A DNA stretch of 64,000 nucleotides from Bacteroidales bacterium (GTDB taxonomy: Bacteria > Bacteroidota > Bacteroidia > Bacteroidales > Lentimicrobiaceae): assembly GCA_016705005.1 (NCBI GenBank), contig JADIZB010000017.1:1-64000 (forward strand). Reading direction: 5' to 3'. The stretch's first letter is position 1. Each line of letters opens with the position of its first letter. Below are positions 30,101 to 41,400 of this stretch, piece after piece. The notes beneath the pieces are model-generated. The model was given only the letters and a program-made list of their open reading frames with translations. It did no database searches and was not told where the DNA came from. The position numbers were made by a program, and so were the translations under genes.

Positions 30101-31996
30101 CCAGATGTTTATCCCGTAATTGTATTCAAAAATGGCATATCTGGCCGAAATGGTGCCATTCACCTGAAATTCATGGTGCCCCGATGATGCATTGCTCGTT
30201 ATAATGGGTCTGCTTGCGGATGTGCCTATTGCTTTTAGTGTCCCGCCGCTGGCAATTGTAATTGCTTTGGATCCGGTTACTCTCAATATTGCTGCATTTT
30301 CGAGGGAGAGGGTACCACCGTTGTTCACAGAAATATTGTCAGTGGTGAATAGTATTCTGTTGTTTGACAGCAAGGTCCCGCCCTGAACTGTTAGAGCACC
30401 GTTAACAGTTGCATTGGTAGCCAGGGTTACTGTATTGGTCGTTGCTTTGTTGATGGTTAAGTTGAAGAGATTGCCTGCGTTCATGCTCAGGTTGGCATTG
30501 GCCGAACCATATAACTCCACAGTGCCGGCTGCCGGTATAAAATCAGTGCGGCCACTGGTAAAGTTGCCGGCAGTTCTAATGGTTCCGCCGGTAATGTTGT
30601 TGGAAAGGGTGTAGGTTGGATCTGTTCTGATAAGAATGCCCTGATCAGCGAAGTTTAGCACACCTCCCGACATGGTAATTGAAGCATTTCCCAGATATGG
30701 CCACCAGCTTGGATTAATTCCGCCATACACATTGAAGTTACCGCCATAAATATAAAGGTTACCCCTGAGGTCGATGTTCCCGCCATAGTTTGAAAGGTTA
30801 ATGTTGCAGTTTGCATTGCAATAAAAATTGCCTGCGATCGCATCATCCACCACGTCATTGGCGGTGAAGGTTCCCCCGTTTAAAACATCAATGGCACCGG
30901 CTGTCCAGTTATATCGTGAACAGATAACTGTGGTACCGTTCATTCTGAATGCACCACCTGCTGCTTTGTGTACTTCCAGGGTATAAAAATTTTCATTTGA
31001 ACAATACTGGTGGTAATTGCCACCATTAAAAATAACGGTACTCGTCCCTTCGGTAAAGCCTGCCGTTCCGGCATTATTGGTCCAGTTTCCGAACAGGCCG
31101 ATGGTGCTGCCATTCGGATCGAGCACCCCCGACTGAATTACCATATTACCCATCAACTGCATCATGTAAGCGGTTGATATGGTAACAGTTCCTCCTGTAT
31201 TAATATTTACTGAATTAAAATAATCGTTGGTATTGATCTGGACACTCTGGGTGCCGGAAGTTCTTTCTAAACTCAGGATGCCGGAGCTCATATATATATT
31301 GCCGGCGTTTATAAGGTTCCCTTTCAAAATGGTTGTAATATTAGCCTGACCAGCCAAAGAAACGCCGGAGCCAATATTAATGTTTCCGTTTATTGTCAGG
31401 GTTGAAGTTGAAGTAGCGCTGGTATTGACTGTAGCTCCTTCTGTTTTACTCAGCAGGAGATTATAAAAATTGCTGTTAACGCTATTAGAAGTAATCGTGG
31501 AATTGGTGCCACCTAAAAACGTGACAGTGCTGAAACCCATACTTGTTGATGAGCCTGCGGAGAATTCCCAGTTGCCCGAAACATGGATGCCCCCGGAGAT
31601 CGATCCTACCATGGATGATCCGCTACCCCAGGTGATGTTAACAACCTTGAGGGTTATGGTACCGGCACCTGTAAGGCTCAATGAGCCGTTAATAATTGCA
31701 TTCCCTGAAGCTGTCAGCATCCCTTCGTTTGACATAGTGCTGCTAATGGTGAGGGATGCTCCGGTGTTAATTGTAAGATTGTTACACACCGGAGATAAAG
31801 AGCCACTGATGAGGGGCTGGTTCACAGGTGCTGACGGGATGGTTACATTGTCGCTTGCTGTTGGCGCACCAACCGGCGACCAGTTGCCGGCTGTGTTCCA
31901 GTTGGTACTGCTCGTGCCGGTCCATGTCTTTTGGGCAAATGCCATGGTTGATATAAGCATTATACCGATGGCTGATAGGGTAATTAATTTTTTCAT
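27186..31996 (-). CDS. Giant secreted autotransporter-like beta-solenoid protein with EF-hand C-terminal module, one frameshift
   Basis: About 1602 residues if one base is restored near 28050-28056. Signal peptide (MKKLITLSAIGIMLISTMAFAQ). The start KTWTGTSSTNWNTAGNWSPVGAPTASDNVTIPS recurs once more in the middle (LWTGAVSTDWHTAGNWDDLMVPGTTTDVTIPA) and introduces two long blocks of beta-solenoid-type repeats (about residues 20-700 and 720-1350; N, G and T rich, e.g. NSGVFNAENSIIKIEGSWVNNAG). After the break the chain reads LPLQGVYIAPEAV..NYAFSHCEFRNGES, then the shared C-terminal module from about 27765 down to the stop. With the shift as read, the module would be lost. Role: surface fibre or adhesin, inferred. 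Confidence 0.82.
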
Positions 31997-32198
31997 AGTA
32001 TTATTGGTTTTGCGTTTTCAACTATCTGAGTGGTTTATTTCAATCGATTGATTGTTTCTGACCTTTATGCTGAATACTATCGTAATACAACACAGTAATG
32101 CCTGATCAAAAAGCCAAAAGGAGGGTAGAGTAGTTGAAATAGTTGAAATAGTTACAATAGGCTTGTACTTAGCCTGATTCTTTTACAAGGTAAATCTG
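31997..32198. other. Leader region of giant gene 2 with short direct repeats
   Basis: TAGTTGAAA recurs at 32130-32150 (TAGTTGAAATAGTTGAAATAGTTACAA). No gene. Could hold a 5' leader between acylphosphatase-like A and the giant gene. Confidence 0.4.
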
Positions 32199-32474
32199 TT
32201 AAAGCGTTTGCCGGAAAATGTCGAATTCCTTGTATTTGCGGCTATTGTTGAACGAGTAGTTATAGCGGACCTGGGTATCGTCTTTTTCATTCTCCTTGAT
32301 CCATGCGATGAATTCTTCTATGTTCCCCCGCTCACCTTCGGCATGGATCTTCACTTCGTGATTGTATTCCATTCGCCCGGTAATACCGAACAGATAAGCT
32401 GCTTTCATACAGGCGAACCCAAAACCATCGTCGGTCTTTTTTCTGATAAAGCTGATTTCGGTATGGATCATCAT
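32199..32474 (-). CDS. Acylphosphatase-fold protein A, catalytically altered
   Basis: 91 residues; same pattern as the gene at 25843-26121: DGFGFACMKAAYLFGITGRMEYN, then VKIHAEGERGNIEEFIAWI and a final KEFDIFRQ. About half of the residues match that paralog. The GFR arginine is again missing (GFGF) and the catalytic Asn position differs, so both copies share the same loss, which points to a kept non-enzymatic role. Operator-promoter copy 2 lies directly upstream; start at 32474 (MMIHTEIS) or 32471. Confidence 0.76.
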   Translation of the reverse strand: MMIHTEISFIRKKTDDGFGFACMKAAYLFGITGRMEYNHEVKIHAEGERGNIEEFIAWIKENEKDDTQVRYNYSFNNSRKYKEFDIFRQTL

Positions 32475-32495
32475 TTGAATAGGGTTATGCTAAAA

Positions 32496-32555
32496 CAAAG
32501 GTATTGTCCTGATATGACAGTTGGCAAATTTTAGGGTAGGACAAATTGTAGGACA
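32496..32555 (-). promoter_or_regulatory. Conserved operator-promoter, copy 2
   Basis: TGTCCTAC-N4-TGTCCTAC (32536-32555), CCCTAAAA, -33 TTTG (32525-32528), 21 bases, -7 TACCTTTG (32496-32503), 21 bases to the ATG at 32474. Same geometry as copy 1, including the start-codon distance. Confidence 0.78.
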
Positions 32556-32632
32556 GTTTTCATTTATTTTTCCAAACGAATAAATTGCTTTAAGACAGTG
32601 GTTTACAGGTTGAGTAGAAATGATGTCCTGTC

Positions 32633-32983
32633 CTATAGACCAAAAATTCCGATGCGGAAATTTCTGATTTTATTAGTTCTGTTGTTGTTCGCTGTTTTGA
32701 GCTTTCCTGTTGGGAGAATTTCAAAGTAAATGCAATGGGATAAGCGGTCAGGGATTGTCAGAATACCTGAAACTTTACAAAATGGTGTACCAGTCCTGAG
32801 GATATTAATATATTCCTTCAATATGCTGTCAGGAGATTCTGCATGAATGGTAATACAACCTGCTTCAACATCTTCAGCTATTGTTCCGACAATCCCCAGT
32901 TCACGGCCTTTCCTCAATGCATAATAGCGATAACCTGATCTGAAGGAATCTGTCCGGACCTTTATTTTAATTGCTGACCTCAT
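32633..32983 (-). CDS. Acylphosphatase-fold protein B, Arg kept, Asn lost
   Basis: 116 residues. The core IKVRTDSFRSGYRYYALRKGRELGIVGTIAED..GCITIHAESPDSILKEYINILRTGTPFCKV fits the acylphosphatase fold. The Arg of the phosphate loop appears kept (SGYRYY) but the catalytic Asn is replaced by Glu in GTIAED. A basic C-terminal tail (KLKTANNNRTNKIRNFR) extends beyond the fold. A decayed copy lies at 26318-26551. It is preceded by operator-promoter copy 3 and a 122-base leader. Function unknown; its link to A and to a giant surface protein suggests a shared pathway. Confidence 0.7.
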   Translation of the reverse strand: MRSAIKIKVRTDSFRSGYRYYALRKGRELGIVGTIAEDVEAGCITIHAESPDSILKEYINILRTGTPFCKVSGILTIPDRLSHCIYFEILPTGKLKTANNNRTNKIRNFRIGIFGL

Positions 32984-33104
32984 GATACATGTTGGAGTAT
33001 TTCAATACAATGCATAATACTAAAGATGGATAAGCAGAACCGTTAATTCTGCATGCCAGCTTTTATATCCGGCTCACAGAGATGAAGGGCTGCTTTTGAC
33101 GGGA

Positions 33105-33164
33105 TAAATGTACAACCGGTTACTGACCGCTTCCAAATTTAAGGGTAGGACAAATGGTAGGACG
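33105..33164 (-). promoter_or_regulatory. Conserved operator-promoter, copy 3
   Basis: [CT]GTCCTAC-N4-TGTCCTAC (33145-33164, one change in the outer base and one in the spacer), CCCTTAAA, -33 TTTG (33134-33137), 21 bases, -7 TACATTTA (33105-33112). Located just after the regulator gene and before acylphosphatase-like B. Confidence 0.7.
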
Positions 33165-33202
33165 GAAGTTATAATTGTTCCAAAGCATATAAAATCAGTA
33201 AG

Positions 33203-35146
33203 TTATAATGAAGTCAGGAAGACGGTGAGATCGGCTTCCGCTTCAAGGTTCAGTTTCTTGCGGAGCCTTTGCCTGCTTTTATTGGTGGCGTCGAGCGATA
33301 CATTCATCAGACCGGCAATCTCGCGGGAGCTCAGATTGATCCGCAGATAGGCTGAAAGCCGGATATCATGATCGGTAAGTTGCGGGAATTCCTGTTTCAG
33401 CCCATCAAAAAATCCGGGGTGGACATTTTCGAAGGTGGTCCTGAACTTCAGCCAGTCCTGATCAATGTCGGTATTGGAATTGATAAACTGAACCACTTCA
33501 TGTATGTTATCCACGTGATGATTGTTTTTCAGTTTTTCGCGGATTTCGCCCAGAATCTCATTTTTATTCACCAGGCAAATTGTTGAACTGGCCAACTCAG
33601 CATTCTTATGGTCAATTTCTGCCTGGTATTTCTCCCTTTCAAGACGGTTGATCTGCTGCTCGGCAAAAACCCTGTCGCTGAGCATCCTGTTTTCGGCTTC
33701 CTTGTTTTCTATTTCCAACCTTGCCAGATCCTGTTCCTGCCTGAAAAGGAGTTGATTCTGTTTCAGATTCTTTGATTTTACCCGGAGCAGACTGTAAGTC
33801 AGCAAAAGAACCAGGATAAGACCAATGATAATGGAAATGCCCAGCCGTTGATTCCTTTGTTTTAATTTAAGGTCGAGTAAGAGCAGTTGATTTTCCTTCT
33901 CTTTTTTATCGGTTTCGTAAAGGATTTCAAAATTCGCAAGTTGTTTATGCTTTTCAATGTTGAAAACAGAATCATGAGCTGCAGTGTACTTCCTGAAATA
34001 GCCCAGCGCTTTCTTATAATCTCCTTCTGTTTCAGCAATTTCATACAGATTTTTGAAATTTCTTGCCTGATGATAAAGTGATTGACTTTTTTCGGCAAGG
34101 GATGCACTTTCAAGGAAGCATTGTTCAGCTTTTTCTGTTTGTTTCAGTTTTCTGAAAATATTTCCCATATCCGACAGTGTGATTATCTGTGATTCCACGA
34201 TTCCTGCCTTTCTGAAAATACCGAGCGCTTCTTCGTTCAGCCGGAGTGCCTCAGCATAATTACCTTTGGCTACCAATACCGTACTGATCTCATTTTTCCG
34301 GATACCAATCTTAATTTCCTGGTTATATTTCAAAGCTATCTTCAATGCCAGATGAAGGTACTCAAGTGCTTTATCATAGTCTTTCAGATGATACCATGTC
34401 ATCCCGATCTTACTGAAACGTATTGATTTCTTTGCTTCTTCTGTTGTATATCCCAGCGATTCTGTATAGAACCTGATGGCTTCCTGATGCTTTCCCCAGC
34501 GACTGTAAACCAAACCCAGGTTATTCAATGAAATGGACAGCGCAGATGAATCACCTGATTTCCTGTCAAGTTCCAGTGTTTTGCTGTAATACTCAATGGC
34601 TTTATCAAACATTGATAAGCTGAAATAGTTGGTTCCGATGTTGTTTAACACATCTCCGATCTGTTTGGCGATGTTTAATTTCTGCACTATTTTGAGTGCA
34701 GTCTTATTCAGTTGGAGCGCTTTTTCACTCAGACCCAGTTCCTGGTAACACAATGCAGAATAGGTCAACATGTCAGCAAGAAATCCGGTTGAATCTTTTT
34801 TGATCTTGTATTCATCGGAAGCTGCTTTATTATAATATTCAATAGCCTTCTGATATTCATCCATAAAGAAATGGGCTTCCGCTATTCTGAAAGATGCTTC
34901 AGGTAATAGCTCCCTGTTATCCGAATTTTCGCAGATATTTAAAGCAATATTTGCAAGAAACAAGGCAGTGTCCGGGTTCTCTTCAGCAAAATTTTCACTG
35001 GCCCGGAGCAGCGAATCCACCACCTGCTGATCGGTCAGGCCTTTAAAATGACGGCTGGTAAAATCTTTTGTATCCTGAGCTATGAGAGTTCCACCGGAAA
35101 GTAACAAAGCCAGATAAAGGGCTAAATATTTGATAATGTTATACAT
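33203..35146 (-). CDS. Membrane TPR regulator with LuxR-type HTH
   Basis: 647 residues. Signal/anchor (MYNIIKYLALYLALLLSGG), about eight TPR repeats (residues 40-420; e.g. DVLNNIGTNYFSLSMFDKAIEYYSKTLELD), one membrane helix (about 438-460, LGISIIIGLILVLLLTYSLL), a long coiled coil (about 465-530) and a C-terminal helix-turn-helix (SSREIAGLMNVSLDATNKSRQRLRKKL). The class senses an envelope or periplasmic state and acts on DNA from the membrane. It lies directly upstream of acylphosphatase-like B and operator copy 3, so it is the natural candidate to read the TGTCCTAC repeats; this is inference. Confidence 0.86.
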   Translation of the reverse strand: MYNIIKYLALYLALLLSGGTLIAQDTKDFTSRHFKGLTDQQVVDSLLRASENFAEENPDTALFLANIALNICENSDNRELLPEASFRIAEAHFFMDEYQKAIEYYNKAASDEYKIKKDSTGFLADMLTYSALCYQELGLSEKALQLNKTALKIVQKLNIAKQIGDVLNNIGTNYFSLSMFDKAIEYYSKTLELDRKSGDSSALSISLNNLGLVYSRWGKHQEAIRFYTESLGYTTEEAKKSIRFSKIGMTWYHLKDYDKALEYLHLALKIALKYNQEIKIGIRKNEISTVLVAKGNYAEALRLNEEALGIFRKAGIVESQIITLSDMGNIFRKLKQTEKAEQCFLESASLAEKSQSLYHQARNFKNLYEIAETEGDYKKALGYFRKYTAAHDSVFNIEKHKQLANFEILYETDKKEKENQLLLLDLKLKQRNQRLGISIIIGLILVLLLTYSLLRVKSKNLKQNQLLFRQEQDLARLEIENKEAENRMLSDRVFAEQQINRLEREKYQAEIDHKNAELASSTICLVNKNEILGEIREKLKNNHHVDNIHEVVQFINSNTDIDQDWLKFRTTFENVHPGFFDGLKQEFPQLTDHDIRLSAYLRINLSSREIAGLMNVSLDATNKSRQRLRKKLNLEAEADLTVFLTSL

Positions 35147-35328
35147 ATACTTCTGGTTTGTGGCTGAATCTGCTGGTTGCAGGTAAGGCTGGCGGCTTTA
35201 TGTTCATAATAACTATAAATGACCCAAACACCTGTTTTGTAACCTGCTAGGCTCTATTTACCTGCAATTTAATAACATTTTTACAGATGCTGCAAGGAAC
35301 CTTGTTAAATCTGTACAGAAAAAAATAA
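35147..35328. other. Promoter-region spacer of the TPR regulator
   Basis: No gene and no TGTCCTAC repeat seen. A TTTG occurs in GTGTTTGGGTC, but no TAnnTTTG lies at the right distance. Confidence 0.35.
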
Positions 35329-35367
35329 AAACCCTTTCTGGTGGTCATTGACCATCGGAAAGGGTTT
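35329..35367. terminator. Terminator after giant gene 3
   Basis: AAACCCTTTC (35329-35338) pairs with GAAAGGGTTT (35358-35367); an inner TGGTCA/TGACCA stem tightens the hairpin. 55 bases after the stop of the minus-strand gene. Confidence 0.75.
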
Positions 35368-35422
35368 CATGCGCATTACCGTTACCGGCTCAATCAGAGG
35401 GATATTGCATCCGGCTTTCAGT

Positions 35423-38400
35423 TTAAGGTGTAATGCTCCCCACAAATCCAAACGAATTGTTGTCGAGAATGGTTACATCACCAGTATCTACTGTTCCATC
35501 TCCATTAAGGTCAGTAACAACATAACCCGAAACAAAATTAAACTGGTCGTTGTCGAGCGGGGTAACATCTCCCGTATCAACAGTCCCATCCTGGTTAATG
35601 TCGCCACTGTAGATTACCACCTGACCATCGATCATCATCAGCAGGTTATTGCCGAAAGCACTTGAAGCAGATTCACTGAAATCAACTGTTACATCACTTT
35701 CAGAGAAAGAAACCGGGCTTGCGCTGGTGGTTTCGATGCTGTTACGGTGTTTTACGGTCACATAATAATCACCGTTCAGGTTTTCAGGAACCGGACTTAC
35801 CGAGATGTCACCACTGGTAGCTATTTCAACATCGCTGAAAGTATGTTCAATTACACTATAATCAATGCTGTTGTGCAATTCGATGGTCACCTGATCGGCA
35901 GTGTGTCCCGGGAACTGATCTCCGGTTTCTGACTGTGCTTTTCGCATTACGCTGTTCCCATTATACAAACCTTCGAGATAAAGTTTCAGATTCAGGGTCT
36001 TGCTCTGTGAATTGATGACAGAGAAAGCCAGATCGCTGAATTGTCCCGGGTCAGGATCAGCAAAGAAAATCTCCTGCCATCCCACACCGGGAATGTTGAT
36101 TTCCGAAGGACAACTTACCGGTGTAACCCACCTGTTGGCCTCCTGCCATCTCCATTGTGCCGGCGCTGCTGCATTCACCGGAATGGCGCGGATGCTCAGC
36201 CAGTATTTGTGATCCTTGATCTGTGCAAATGGCACAGGCAGGATGTAACTATACTTATAAATGGAAGATAGTTCTGCATTGACCTGTCCGGTATTTACTT
36301 CAGCCATTTCAGCAAAAGGAATACTGTAACTCAGGATGGTTGCATCGGGCTGACAATCGGCATCACCGTAAACATTCACTTCGAAGTGGCTGATTCCGTC
36401 GCCCCGGTTCTCACCGGTTCCGGTCATTTCATAGTTGCCCCACCAGTCAAACTGTGTTACCAGACCTCCATTACATATCCAGTCGTCAGAAATACCAGCA
36501 GAACTGCCTGAATGCAATCCCGGCAGGTGATCATCGGGCAACTGATGCCATTTATGGCCCGATTTACTGATGGTTACCCTGTAATCTTCCACCTCTCCGT
36601 CAGAAGCTGGTCCGGCGAACGACAGTGCCGGCTGGTGACTGAAACGGAACCTGGCGAAGGTGGGTCCTGGTATGGCAGTGCCCGGAACAATAAAGGTAAA
36701 GTAATTGTTTCCGGCTGTCGGGTTGATGTCGGTAAACACATGATCACCGGCATCTGCCCAGGAACCGTTACCGTTGTAGTCGATCCACATATTGAAAAGC
36801 GCATTTCCTACAGAGGCAACTACCTTGATCTTGCATGGGTTACCCGGCGACATCGGCCACAGGAAGGTTATTCCATCCTGATCGTTGATGTTGTTCAGGT
36901 TATCCCCGTTGGCAGCCGGTGTTGGCTGACCGTCGCTTTCACCGTCTACAGTCAGTCCCAGGTAGGTGTTGTTCGCTATGATATGGCTGGCACCGTTGCT
37001 GGCAGAATAAGTCGGATAATCGTTCGGGTTCTGAAGATTGTCGGGGGCATCGCCAAAGTCAGGAATTTCCTGGGGAGAACCTTCGATGTACACGGCATAA
37101 TCCTCGACTTCTCCATCGCTGACCAGGCCATCGTAACTGACCGGGGCATTGGTGGTACGGAACCTGAAGCGTGAATAGGATGGTCCCATAGCAGCATTTA
37201 CAGGTACATTGAATGTGAGGGTATTGGATCCTGCTGTGAGGGCCTGTGTGATGAAGATGTGTTCTCCTGCATCAGACCAGTCGCCATCGGTGTTGAAATC
37301 CATCCAGGTGTCCAGAAATCCGCTGACCGAAGCAGTCGCTGTGACTGTAACCGTTGATCCCTGAAGTACAAATGGCGGCATGGTTATTCCGTCTTCGTCA
37401 TCGGAACCGGCCACATCATCACCGTTAGCCATAAAGGTTGGCTGTCCGTCTGTTTCAGCGTCTATCAGGGTTCCGAGGAATACATTGGCAACAATGGTAT
37501 GTCTGGCCCCGTTGCTCACAAGCAGGGTCGGATAATCCGTTGCGATGGCTTCTTCGTCCGGGACATCGCCGAAATCTACCGGTCCGGGAGGAACAGGTTC
37601 TATGTAAACACCGTAGTCTTCCACTTCTCCATCGGCAACAAATCCGTCGTATGAAATTGCAGCAGCAGTGGAACGGAACCTGAACCTGCTGTAGGACTGG
37701 CCTGTAGTTGCTGTAACAGGCATGGTGAACGACAAGCTGTTCAGACCGGCACTCAGCGGCTGACCGTTAAAGATATGTTCACCGGCATCTGCCCAGTCAC
37801 CATCAATATTCAGATCGAGCCAGGCATCCAGGAAGCCCGTGGTTGAGGCTGAGATTGAGATTGCAGCAGTTGACCCCAGCGGGATAACAGCCGGAATGAT
37901 CACACCGTCCTCATCATCCAGGTTGGCGAGGTCATCTCCGGTTGAAGCGAAATTTGGCTGTCCGTCACCTTCGGCATCAATCAGGGATCCCAGGTATACT
38001 GCAGGAGAGATCAGATGGCGGGCCCCGTTGCTCAGCAGATATGTCGGATAGTCCGTGCTGACCTGTATATTGTCCGGAACATCTCCGAAATCGAAGCTTT
38101 CCTGGAATTCATGGTCAATGTAGACAGCATAATCCTCTACCTCACCATCGGCAACAAGTCCGTTGAAACCAATGGAAGCAGGTGAAGTCCTGAACCGGAA
38201 CCTGGCATAAGACTGGCCTACTGTTGATGCCCCCGGTACATTGAAGGAAAGGGAATTGGACCCTGCACTTACAGCCTGATTGGTGAAAATATGTTCGACG
38301 CCAGCGCCCCAGGTGCCGTTTCCGTTGAGATCGATCCAGGCATCGAGGTATCCCGCTGCAGATGCATTCACATTGATAAAGACTGTTGTCCCTGTGTAAA

Positions 38401-41400
38401 CGACGGCCGGGATTGATACACCATCTTCGTCATCCACATTGGCAAGGTCATCTCCATTGGCCGGTATGGTTGGCTGACCATCGGCCTCGGCATCAATCAG
38501 GGTTCCGAGGTAAATTCCCGGAACAATGGTATGCCTGGCCCCATTGCTGCCAAGCAATGTCGGGAAATCACCGGATTCACCGGATTATCCGGTACATCTC
38601 CAAAATCAAGGCTTTCCTGCTGGCCGGAAACAATGGTCAGCATATGGTCTTCCACCTCACCGTCAAATACCAGTCCGTCGTAACTGATGGCTGCAGGTGA
38701 AGACCTGAATCTGAATCTGAGGTAGGTGGCTCCAATGGCAGCAGTGACAGGAACAGTAAAATTCAGGTTGTTGGAACCGGCAATAAGCGATTGGTTCACA
38801 AAAATATGTTCTCCGGTATCGGCCCAGTCACCGTCAATATTGAAATCGGCCCATACATCGAGGTAACCATTGACCGAAGCAACTACTGAAACCGGAACTG
38901 TGGCACCCTGATTTACGGTCAGTGGCATGGTCACACCGTCTTCATCATCACCCAGAGATGGATAGAAGCAATCCACATCATCGCACCGGGCACCGATGGA
39001 AGGCTGGCCATTGATTTCAGGATCAACAAAACTACCCATGTAAATATTGGGGGAAATATTGTGTCGTGCTCCATTGTTGGCAAGCAGGGTCGGATAAAAG
39101 TGCGAGGTTTCGGGATTATCCGGGGCATCGCCAAAGTCGAATTCTCCGCCGGCAATCTGTTCTACAAATACAGCATAGTCTTCCACTTCACCATCAGCAA
39201 CCAGGCCGTCATAACTGACCGGTGCACTGCTGGTCCTGAACCGGAAACGGGCATAGGAAGGTCCCATGTTGACGGTAACCGGTACGATGAACGATAGTGG
39301 ATTTAATCCGGCCGTCAGTGGCTGTCCTGCAAAAACCTGTTCACCGGCATCGGCCCAGTCACCATCAACATTAAAGTCGATCCAGGCATCGAGGAATCCG
39401 GCAACGGAAGCTGTTGCACTCAGGTTAACCGTTGAAGCCTGAATTACAACCGCTGGCATGGCTATACCATCCTCATCGTCAGAGGCGTTAATATCATCAC
39501 CGTCGGCAATCACCGTCGGTTGTCCGTCACCTTCCGGATCAATCAGCAAACCGAGGTATACCGATGGAACAATGCTATGGCGCGCACCATTACTTGAAAG
39601 ATAGGTCGGATAATCGGTTGGGTTGGCCGGATCGTCGGGTACATCACCAAAATCCATCTCACCGTTGGAAACCGGATCAATGTGAAGGGCATAATCCTCT
39701 ACTTCACCATCAGATTCCGGGCCGAAGAAATTAATCGGATTGTTGGTTGTCCTGAACCGGAAGCGGGAATAGCATATTCCGGGGCCGGCTGACGCCGGGA
39801 TGTTCAATGTCAGGGTATTTGAGCCGGCTGCAAGTGCCTGGTTGATGAAAATATGCTCACCCGGATCTGACCAGTCGCTGTTCAGGTTAAAGTCCATCCA
39901 GGCATCGAGGAATCCGTTGACAGAAGCCACAACGGTGATTGAAACCGATGAGCCCTGGGTGGCATTGGGTGGCATGGTTACGCCATCTTCATCGTCACCC
40001 AGCGAAACAATACAATCGTTGTCATCGCAGACGGCCATGAAACTCGGCTGGCCATTGGTTTCAGGATCCACCAGTGAACCCATGAATACACCTGGAGCAA
40101 TCAGATGCCTTGCACCATTGCTGGCCAGCAAGGTCGGGAAATCTCCGGGCAGCACATCGTCGTCCGGTACATCCCCGAAATCGGTTCCGTAGTAAGGCGG
40201 ACAGTTTTTGACTTTCAGGCAGAAAACCCCGGCAGTATCCACGCAATTAAAGTTGTTGGAAACAACAACCGCAATCTGGTAATTTCCTGTGACATTCGAA
40301 GTGAATGGCAGATTCTCACCATAACCTAATGGTGTTCCCCAGTTCGAGGTTTCATACCAGGTGATGGATGGATAGGCGGTCGGGTAGGTGTCATAAGGAG
40401 CGACAGCATTCAGCGGAAGCGGAATGTACAGATTCAGGGTATCCGTATCACAGATGGAATCGCACCCCAGCGGGAAGAGACTCAGGTCAGGTTTCGAAAA
40501 AATAAAACCTGCATTCATAGTGGCATCACAACCGGTTGATTTATTGGTAACCGTGAGGCTGTAAAAACCAGGGGAAGAGGCTGTGATGACCGGTGTTGTC
40601 TGTCCGGTATTCCAGAGGTAATCAAACAGGACCGGGTTTACCGGAGAAGGCGAAAGAACGGCACTGTTACCTTCACAGATGTTCAGCGTGGGTAAGGTAA
40701 AGGTGGGTGTTTCGTAGAACCAGATGCACAATGTGTCAGTAGCCGTACATCCTGTTATGGTGTCGGTTACATTCACAATGAAATCAAATACCGCAGGCAA
40801 AGTTCCCGGTAAGGTAAGGGATATCCAGGGTGAATTGCCATTGCCGGGGCTGAAAATTGCGCCCGGAGGATTGCTTGTCCAGCTGTAAATGTAAGCTGAA
40901 TCAAAAACAGTAGTCAGGTTAAAGAAGGCATTTCCGCCAGGGTAGGCACACACATATCCGTTGCCCTGTATTTTCGCTTTTGGCAGTTTATCCATGTAAA
41001 TATACAGGCTGTTGGTTTTGTCTGAACAACCGAAACTGTTGGTGACTGAGGCATAATACTCTCCGTGTTGCGTTACACTATAGGTTTGAGCAGTGGCAAG
41101 CGGAATGGCATTGCCATTCTTATACCATTGATAGCTTGTCATTAAATTACATGCCGTCAGGGTTACTGAACTACCGGGGCAGAATATCGTGTCAGATGCT
41201 GAGATTGTACAAACCGGCAACGGGTCAACATTAACATAGTTGGTATCCCTGGCGATACATCCCATCTGGTCGGTAATCACCAGAATTACAGTATCGGAAG
41301 GCGGGCTTGTATTTGCATAGGCATGCTGGGTTGAGGCCAGAAACGATGTGGCTGCATCACCAAAAGTCCAGGCATAATTAAACGCGGGATTGTTTGGTAT

